In this document: piece after piece, positions 57,201 through 64,000 of the stretch
How the letters are laid out: every line of letters begins with the position of its first letter
How positions within the stretch are numbered: the first letter of the stretch is position 1
Assembly: GCA_025766275.1 (NCBI GenBank)
Contig: JAFKAC010000068.1
Coordinates: forward strand, 124,001 to 188,000
Direction of reading: 5' to 3'
DNA from: Lactarius indigo
Lineage: Eukaryota > Basidiomycota > Agaricomycetes > Russulales > Russulaceae
Length of the DNA stretch: 64,000 bases
Translations under genes and position numbers: made by a program
Notes under the pieces: model-generated
What the model was told of the DNA's origin: nothing
Database searches by the model: none
Seen by the model: only the letters and a program-made list of their open reading frames with translations

Positions 57201-58356
57201 TCCAAGTCGTAGATGTCGTAGTTCCGTTCCGCTTCTGAGAGCGTGGCGGAGTAATAGCCTATAGGGTGTCGTTTTCCGTCAGATTTTCTTTGTAATAGCA
57301 CGGCCCCCACCGCATATCCAGAGGCATCGACCTCCAACTCAAACGGGTCTTGAAGGACCGGGTGCGCCAGCACTGGTTCCTCCGTCACTAGGCGTTTGAG
57401 GGTGTTGAACGCTTTGTCTTCTTCGTCCGTCCACCTCCATTCTTCATCTTTTCGTGTCAGTTTGGTTAGTGGTTTTGCGTGGTTTGCGAATCCGCGGATG
57501 AAGAGTCTGTAAAAGTTGCAAAAGCCAAGGAACGAGCGAACATCTTTGACTTTCGTTGGCGTTGGCCAATCTTTAATGCCTTGAACTTTTACGGGGTCCA
57601 TTCGGGTCACCCCCCTTTCAAGGATTACCCCCAGGTAATCCATCCGCGGTTGATGGAAAAGACACTTCTCGAGTTTGAAATAGAGGTCGTGCTCTCGTGC
57701 AACGCTCAGAACGTCGCGTACCGCATTTATGTGGGCTGCCAAATCATGATCAAAATGAGTGGCAATGCCAATATCATCCATGTAAACACGTATCGTCGTT
57801 CCTAAGCGTTCGTGCTTTGCGATCGTGTCGCGATAAATGTGATTCATCATCGCTTGGAAGGTCGCAGGGGAGTTAGTGAGGCCGAAGAACATGACTGTGG
57901 GCTCAAAAAGGCCGAATTTGGTTTTGAACGCTGCCTTTTCTTGATCGCCGTCACGAATGCGAATATTGTTGTACCCCCAACGGACATCGAGTTTCGTGTA
58001 GATGTGTGCATTGCTGAGATCGAGGATGAGGTCTTGGATTAGCGGTAGCGGATACTGGTTTTGTATTGTGTGGGAGTTGATGACACGGTAATCCTGTACC
58101 GGGCGTAGTTTTCCGTCCTTCTTTTTAATAAAGAAGAAGGATGAGGCGTACGGGGAAATAGAAGGGCGTAGATACCCTTGCTTCAGCTTCTCGTCCAGGA
58201 ACTCTTTCAGTTCGTTTTCCTCTTTCTGTGTCATTGGATATATTTTGCAGTCGATTGCGGCTGGTGCTGATGGCTTGAAGTCTATGGCATGATCCCATGG
58301 GCGTGATGGAGGGAAGCGGTGCGAGGCTTGCTCGTCGAATAGTGTGCTAAATTCAG
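54251..58356 (-). CDS. Pol polyprotein of element A (RT-RNase H-integrase-chromodomain), 5'-truncated
   Basis: One open frame to the stop at 54251. Positions below are counted from the Met at 58234. Reverse transcriptase has VQDYRVINSHTI, LDVRWGYNN, FGLTNSPATFQAMM and YMDD at 151-154. RNase H starts with FELEVDASGYAVGAVLLQR at about 299. The integrase zinc finger has HGHPGIARTQRI and CAECQRNK, with the DDE core following (ITKLPQ, SDRDPRFASKFT). A chromodomain follows (YEVEAILDSR, YLIKWKGYPDSENQWV) and would tether integration to marked chromatin. After it come roughly 400 more residues ending in a charged helical segment (LERLRARVAQLRD). The product lacks protease and gag, so it is not a complete element. 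Confidence 0.9.
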
Positions 58357-58871
58357 TGTAACGTCGTCACGACGTCAGCTCGACTTGAGCTCGAATGGTG
58401 GTAACGACTTAGCGATGTATCGAAGTGTCAACTTGAAGACTTGAAGGTCCAAGCCCTTGTCTTAGTGAATGCGTGGAGGCACACCGACAAGTCCTTTACT
58501 AGACTGCTCACGATCGGAGTCGGAGTTCGTAGAAAAGTGAGGAAGAAGAGAGAAGAAGAGTGACGATTCAAGAAGACCAAGATGGCGTATCTTGGTCTTC
58601 ACTAGACACTATAAATACAAGTCGAGCAGGCTTTCAAGCGCTGCTATGAGTCACAGTATGGTAGTGTCCAACGTGTCGCGTAAGTAGCTCGAATCCTAAT
58701 ACTACTACTACTAGTATTAGTGGCGTGGTCTTCAGTCAGCAATCGTGCGCAATCTCCTATCGTACTCGTATCGCCTATCGTAAGTCCGTCACTAATATAC
58801 CTTACCGCCGTAGTGACAACCGGTACAGTAAGGGTACAAGTCATGTAGTCCGTCCGAGCCGAAACGTGACA
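58357..58871 (-). mobile_element. 3' LTR of Ty3/Gypsy element B
   Basis: 515 bp, same family and orientation as the LTR at 53698-54219 (TGTCACGTTTCGG start, ACGTTACA end in element sense), with single-base differences and small indels. A purine-rich tract (AAAAGAGGGTGA) precedes it at 58872-58883. Its outer end joins element A at ...AAATTCAG. Confidence 0.88.
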
Positions 58872-58900
58872 TCACCCTCTTTTCAGCGTGAGACCCCGAC

Positions 58901-61900
58901 TCACCGAAAGTCCCTAGCCGGCCAGTCGCGCTGTTCATCGGCAATGCGCTCGAGTGCCGTAGCGCGCTCCAGTCGGTAGATGGAGTCTTGTTGGTCGCTT
59001 TGGGCGCACGCGATCATGTCGCGGAGCTGGGCCACTCTGGCACGAAGTCGCTCCAGTTCGAAACTGGCCGCGCGGTAGCGCGTGACTTCCGCCGTAAGCG
59101 TCTCGTCGTTGATGCGATTGAGCGCGCGGTCCGTAATCTTGTCCGCGGCGAAGATGATGAGATCTTCGTGAGGGTACGTGGGGCGCAGCGCGGCGCTAAT
59201 GTGTGGCTCGGCGTAGAGGGGCTTACCATAGAGATGGGGCGAGCCAGGTATCACCCCGAGTATGAGGGGATCTGCCCCTCCGATAATCTGGACATGAGAT
59301 GCGTCCCTCTCTACTCCGTCGGGCCCGGTGATGGGGTAGTGAATGTGATGGGGTCGTCGATTTGCCCGGAACCCTTCAGGCGCAATAACGTGCGCGGGGT
59401 CGTCAGCGGTGGTGAAGGGACGGTGGTCTGCGGCGCCTGGTACACGCACACGTCCTCGATACATGGCGGACCCGTCGGAGTTGACGAGCCAGGGTGTGAT
59501 GCGGGGATTAGTAGGGTCGCCTTTCGTTCGAAGGAAGGCGTGCCGTGCCGGGTAGTAATCGTCGTCGTCATGGCCAGCCTCAGCAGCCTCCATCGCTGCC
59601 GCCGCTCTCGCATCTCTCTCAGTCGGGCCGCGGCTGAGTCTAACTGTTCCTTCTGCCACTCCGCCGCTACCCTCCTCCAACCGTCCAACTCGTACTCCAG
59701 GAGAGCTTGAACGCTCGTCGTTGCTCGGGAAAATTCCGCGAACGCCGACGAGGTCGTCGCTTGGGGGGATGGCAGCGATGGGCTCGCGCGCCCCATGTTC
59801 GTCGCGGAAGACATGGGCGACGGCGGACTCGTCGTCGGGCTGTTGCGTGGGGTCTGGGAATCGGGCAAGGACATTGGCCCACTCTTGCGCGGTGATACGG
59901 CCCTCTGGCTGGCCGACAGGTGTGTATGGGGTGATTTGGGTGTTGGGAACCTCGGTCTCATCGTCTTCTGCGAGGAGGGCCCGAGCGTCTTCGGCAAGGG
60001 AGTCGAGGAGTATCGCTTGGGTGACATGTCGTAGAGGGGAAGTGGGCATGAGAGTGGAGATGATAGAGCGAAGGAAAGGGGAATGACTCTCCTGAGCTTG
60101 GGTTGAGCCCCTTTTAACCATTCTCCCGTGTGCTTGCGTTTCCTGATAAAGACGGAGTGCTTCCGGTGCAAAGACATCCTCTTTGTTGACCCACTGATTT
60201 TCCGAGTCCGGGTATCCCTTCCATTTGACGAGGTATTGGAGTCGTCGTCCCCTGCCGAAGTGCCGGGAGTCCAGGATGGCCTCGACTTCATATTCTTCTT
60301 CTCCATCAATCAGCTCGGGCGGTGGTCGTGTGAAATTTTCGCCGTGAAGGGGCGTTTGTTTGTACGGTGTGAGAAGATCGATGTGGAACACTGGGTGGAT
60401 GCTCCACTGTGTGGGAAGTTCCAATCGATAATTATAGGGGGACATCACCTGTGTCACCCGAAAGGGTCCGTGGCGCCGTGCCGCTAATTTTGCTGTGGGC
60501 TGATTGGTGCGAAGGTGTTTGCCTTCTAGCCATACAAGGTCTCCAATTTTGAACTTGGGCGTATCTTTGTTGCGGACCCACGCTTCTTGCGCCTTCTTCA
60601 TGAGCCGCTGGGCGTCTTCTCTTGCCTCTTTTAGCTGGGTTAGCCGTTTCGTGACCTGAGGAAGGGGAGATGGCTTATCGGTCAAGTCCGCTTGAGGGTT
60701 GTACCCCATCAGGAGTTGAAACGGTGATTGTCTCGTGTGTTCATGAGGCCAATTGTTGTGCGCGAATTCGGCGATTGGTAGGTAAGCGACCCAATTGTCT
60801 TGTCGCTCATTTACCCAGAAGCGCAGGTATTGTTCCAGCCATTGGTTGGTATGCTTGGACTGTCCATCGGTGCGTGGGTGGTATGCAGTTGATATGTTCT
60901 GCTGAATGCCTAGAATGCGGCATACTTCTCTGGTGAACTTCGACGCGAATCGGGGGTCTCGATCACTGATGCATTTGCGAGGTAATCCAAAGCGCTTAAA
61001 CACATGAGCGACGTACAGGGCTGCCGTTTCTTCTGCGGTTATTTCCTCTCGACATGGGATGAAGACTGAGGCTTTGCTGCAGTCGTGGTCTGTGATTGTC
61101 AGTATACTGTCGTACTCCTTCGACGGCGGGAGCTTGGTGATAAAGTCTATGGCGACCGTTTGAAAGGGGGTCGCTTCTAGCTCCGGCGTGATAGGGTGTA
61201 GCGCGGCTCGTATGGGCCTTGTGTTGACCTTGTTCCTTTGGCATTCCGCACAGCCTTGTACGTATTCATATACATCTTTTCGCAGTCGGGGCCACCAGTA
61301 GTGTCGTTCCAGAATTCGTTGCGTCCTTGCGATGCCGGGGTGCCCATGTATTGGCAGATCGTGGTGATTGTGTATTAGCACCCGATATGTGGATGCAGGT
61401 CCAGTTATTACGAACCTGCCATCCTTGTACCATTCTCCTTCTATCTTCTTGAGGCGATGGGGATCTACCCACATCTTAATCACCTCCCCGTCTTGTTGGT
61501 GTCTTGGTTGCAGTAGATTTGGGTTTGCCGTGAAAGTTCGTGCGGTGTTGAGGGTTCTTACGAAGACTTCGGGTGGTAAGACAACGACCTCGCTGTTGTC
61601 GCTTGCTCCTTGGTCGTAATCTGGGCGTCTCGAAAGCGCATCTGCCCTGCCGTTGTTCTTTCCCTTGATGTGGTGAATTTCGAAGTCATATTCTGAGAGT
61701 TCGAGCACTTCCCTAGCAACCCGTCTACTGATCTTTTGTGGTGACTTCCAATATTGCAGGTTGAGGTGGTCCGAATATATTTTGATTTTGTGCGGGGCTC
61801 CAGCGAGCAGCGATCTCCAGTTCCTCAGCGCCTTGACTATCGCGAGCAACTCTAAGTCATAGATATCGTAATTTCGTTCCGCTTCCGAGAGTGTGGCGGA

Positions 61901-62028
61901 GTAATAGCCTATAGGGTGTCGCTTTCCGTCAGATTTCCTTTGTAATAGTACGGCTCCCACCGCGTATCCGGAGGCATCAACCTCCAATTCGAACGGGTCC
62001 TGAAGGACCGGGTGTGCCAGCACTGGTT
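58901..62028 (-). pseudogene. Pol of element B, C-terminal part (RNase H-integrase-chromodomain-extension)
   Basis: Open from the solo LTR junction to the stop at 58901 (last in-frame part 1040 codons). It begins in the RNase H leader (LAHPVLQDPFELEVDASG) and includes integrase (CAECQRNK, SDRDPRFASK), chromodomain (YLVKWKGYPDSENQWV) and the same long C-terminal extension as element A. Differences from A are scattered and mostly conservative (for example INLLTPYK versus IDLLTPYK). The N-terminal half continues beyond the LTR at 62573. Confidence 0.88.
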
Positions 62029-62572
62029 TGTTACGTCGTCACGACGTTAGCTCGACTTGAGCTCAGATGGCGATAACAACTTAGCAATATATCGGTACGT
62101 CAACTTGAAGACACGAAGGTCCAAGCCCTTGCTCTGGGGAATACGCGGAGGTACCCTGGCAAGTCACGATGTAGAGTCACGAGCGAAGTCGGACAACTGT
62201 CTGATAGAGGCGAAAGGCTTTGAATAGGAGAAAGAAAAGAGAAAGCAAGTGACGATTCAAGAAGACCAAGATGGCGTATCTTGGTCTTCACAAGACAGCT
62301 TAAATACACATTCTAGCAGGCTTAGAAGCGCTGCTATGAGTCACCGTAGGTAGCGTCCAACGTATCGCAGAAACAACGCAAACTAATACTACTAGTACCT
62401 GTACTAGTATCGAGTCATCGAGGCACCGCTCAGTCAGCTATCGTACCCGTATCGCCTATCGCACCACCGTATCACCGTAAGTAAGTCCGCAACTAATATA
62501 CCTTACCGCCGTAGTTGCAACCGGTACAGTAAGGGTCAAGTCGTTATCACCGTGTATAATCGAAACGTGACA
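62029..62572 (-). mobile_element. Solo LTR inserted in the pol gene of element B
   Basis: 544 bp, TG...CA, same family and orientation but more divergent than the other two LTRs, with extra sequence around 62155-62260. Flanks: GGTT immediately left (62025-62028) and GGTT immediately right (62573-62576). The uninterrupted sequence in element A has a single GGTT (57373-57376). This is a 4-bp target duplication. It splits the codons for TEEPVLAHP. No internal domain remains, so it arose by LTR-LTR recombination. Confidence 0.88.
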
Positions 62573-63657
62573 GGTTCTTCCGTTACTAGGTGTTTGAGGG
62601 TATTGAATGCTTTGTCTTCTTCGTCCGTCCATCTCCATTCTTCATTTTTTCGCGTCAGTTTGGTGAGTGGTTTTGCGTGGTTTGCGAATCCGCAGATGAA
62701 GAGTCTGTAAAAGTTGCAAAAGCCGAGGAACGAACGAACGTCTTTGACTTTTGTTGGTGTTGGCCAATCTTTAATGCCTTGAACTTTTACGGGGTCCATT
62801 CGGGTCACCCCCCTTTCAAGGATTACCCCCAGGTAATCCATCCGCGGCTGATGGAACAGACACTTCTCGAGTTTGAAGTAGAGGTCGTGTTCGCGTGCGA
62901 CGCCCAGAACATCGCGCACTGCATTTATGTGGGCTGCCAAGTCATGGTCAAAATGAGTCGCGATGCCAATATCGTCCATGTAAACACGTATCATCGTTCC
63001 TAAGCGTTCGTGCTTCGCAATCGTGTCGCGATAAATGTGATTCATCATCGCTTGGAAGGTCGCAGGGGAGTTGGTGAGGCCAAAGAACATGACCGTGGGT
63101 TCGAAGAGGCCGAATTTTGTTTTGAACGCTGCCTTTTCCTGATCACCATCGCGAATGCGAATATTGTTGTAGCCCCAACGGATATCGAGCTTCGTGTAGA
63201 TGTGTGCATTACTGAGGTCTAGGATGAGGTCTTGGATCAACGGCAGCGGATACTGATTTCGTATTGTGTGGGAGTTGATGACACGGTAGTCCTGTACCGG
63301 GCATAGTTTTCCGTCCTTCTTTTTGATAAAAAAGAAGGATGAGGCGTACGGGGAGATAGAAGGGCGTAGATACCCCTGCTTCAACTTCTCATCAAGGAAC
63401 TCTTTCAGCTCACTTTCCTCCTTTTGTGTCATCGGATATATCTTGCAGTCAATTGCGGCTGGCGCTGACGGTTTGAAGTCGATGGCATGATCCCATGGCC
63501 GCGATGGTGGGAAGCGGTGCGAGGCCTGCTCGTTGAATAACATGTTAAATTCGGCGTATACTGGGGGCAATACTGCCGCCGTTTGCTGTTGTTTCGCGGA
63601 TATGGCCAGTTCCGTTGAAGTAGTGGCACGCACGAATGTTGACTCGTCTTCTAGTTC
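62573..63657 (-). pseudogene. Pol of element B, N-terminal part (reverse transcriptase)
   Basis: Contains the RT leader (FNEQASHRFPPSRPWDHAID) and all RT motifs (VQDYRVINS, LDIRWGYNN, YMDDIGIATH). It runs into the solo LTR after NTLKHLVTEEP. On the upstream side the frame is open back to a TAA at 63658-63660 that separates it from the protease-like segment. The residues on both sides of this stop (AEKEAII, ELEDESTF) are in one frame. Confidence 0.88.
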
Positions 63658-63660
63658 TTA

Positions 63661-64000
63661 AATGATTGCTTCTTTTTCTGCAACAATTAAGGCCCGTACA
63701 GCGGGCGCCGTAAGTAAGTCTTCGGTAGTGGCCAGAACTACCGGCTGCATGTCCGGATGCATAGTTGCTGTTGCCCAACTGATTGTGGGCTCGAAGGTGC
63801 TCAGCCATGGGTATCCCAGTACCATGTCTTCGCTGCCGAGGTCGGTTACCAAGAAGGTCATCTTCTTGATCTGTCCGCGTGTTTTCACTTCGAGGTTAAC
63901 ATAATGAGTGATTAACCCAGCTTTATTTTCCGTATTATCTATGTTCCATATCTTGCGAGGCGTTTCTAATTGCTGCACGGGGATTCCGGCTCGTGTCGCC
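63661..64000 (-). CDS. Retropepsin-like segment of element B, partial
   Basis: Minus-strand frame continuing beyond the right edge. The motif VLGYPWLSTFEP with LVTDLGSEDM matches the C-terminal part of Ty3/Gypsy aspartic proteases. The catalytic Asp triad region should lie outside the window. The frame ends with a TAA at 63658, in the same phase as the following RT frame. Confidence 0.7.

Larger units (their letters stand above)
53698..58356 (-). mobile_element. Ty3/Gypsy chromoviral element A, interrupted
   Basis: 3' LTR plus most of pol. Its 5' part is cut at 58356/58357, where the 3' LTR of element B begins. The cut falls inside the N-terminal leader of the RT domain (reading FSTLFDEQASHRFPP up to the junction). 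The missing gag, protease and 5' LTR of A should lie right of element B, outside the window. Confidence 0.85.
58357..64000 (-). mobile_element. Ty3/Gypsy chromoviral element B, nested in element A
   Basis: 3' LTR, pol split by a solo LTR (62029-62572), and the start of the protease region running off the right edge. Protein similarity to element A is very high across all shared domains, so the two insertions belong to one recent family. Confidence 0.85.

Noticed and set aside
58901..62023. Element B pol as a complete independent 1040-aa protein
   Set aside because: Its apparent start is created by the solo LTR insertion; the RT half lies on the other side of the LTR.

Overview
The window looks like a piece of a filamentous fungal genome, most probably a mushroom-forming basidiomycete (Agaricomycetes). 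Coding sequence is cut by many short introns of about 48-95 bp with GT..AG borders. The housekeeping genes match fungal families, and the dominant gene family (N-terminal 'Goodbye-like' domain, NACHT ATPase, ankyrin repeats) is one I know from expanded agaricomycete repertoires. The Ty3/Gypsy elements carry a chromodomain. Exon models for eight genes were built by hand from splice signals; each joins to a length divisible by three.

Layout. 1-1210: no convincing gene, one perfect inverted repeat. 1211-2897 (-): KES1/OSH4-like oxysterol-binding protein, nine exons including a 24-nt microexon. 3457-4153 (-): NHP6-type HMG-box protein, five exons. About 4500-50290: a tandem array of five intact NACHT-ankyrin NLR-like genes, all on the minus strand (7078-11685, 16423-21239, 27655-32255, 36124-40946, 45366-50151), plus the C-terminal stub of a sixth (44605-44745). 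Upstream of the first four lies a decayed DEDDh RNA-exonuclease (REX1/REXO-like) gene, so the ancestral unit was NLR plus exonuclease. Two copies share the same nonsense codon at the catalytic Exo I motif, and the N-termini alternate A, B, A, B, A. Both observations fit duplication of a two-gene block. A secreted S10 serine carboxypeptidase (24823-26519, +) sits between the two blocks.

50285-64000 is mobile-element territory: a roughly 1.04-kb TIR element with TA borders, a tRNA-like fragment, a probable LTR of a second family, and a nest of Ty3/Gypsy chromoviral elements. Element B is inserted in the pol gene of element A, and a solo LTR is inserted in the pol gene of element B with a 4-bp target duplication. 

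Functionally the NLR-like genes would encode signal-transducing STAND ATPases. The N-terminal domain plus a variable heptad coil would be the effector side, NACHT the nucleotide switch, and about 18-19 ankyrin repeats the sensor. Fungal relatives act in non-self recognition, but no role is demonstrated here. Differences among the five copies concentrate in the coil length, a hinge inside the ankyrin array and repeat sequence.
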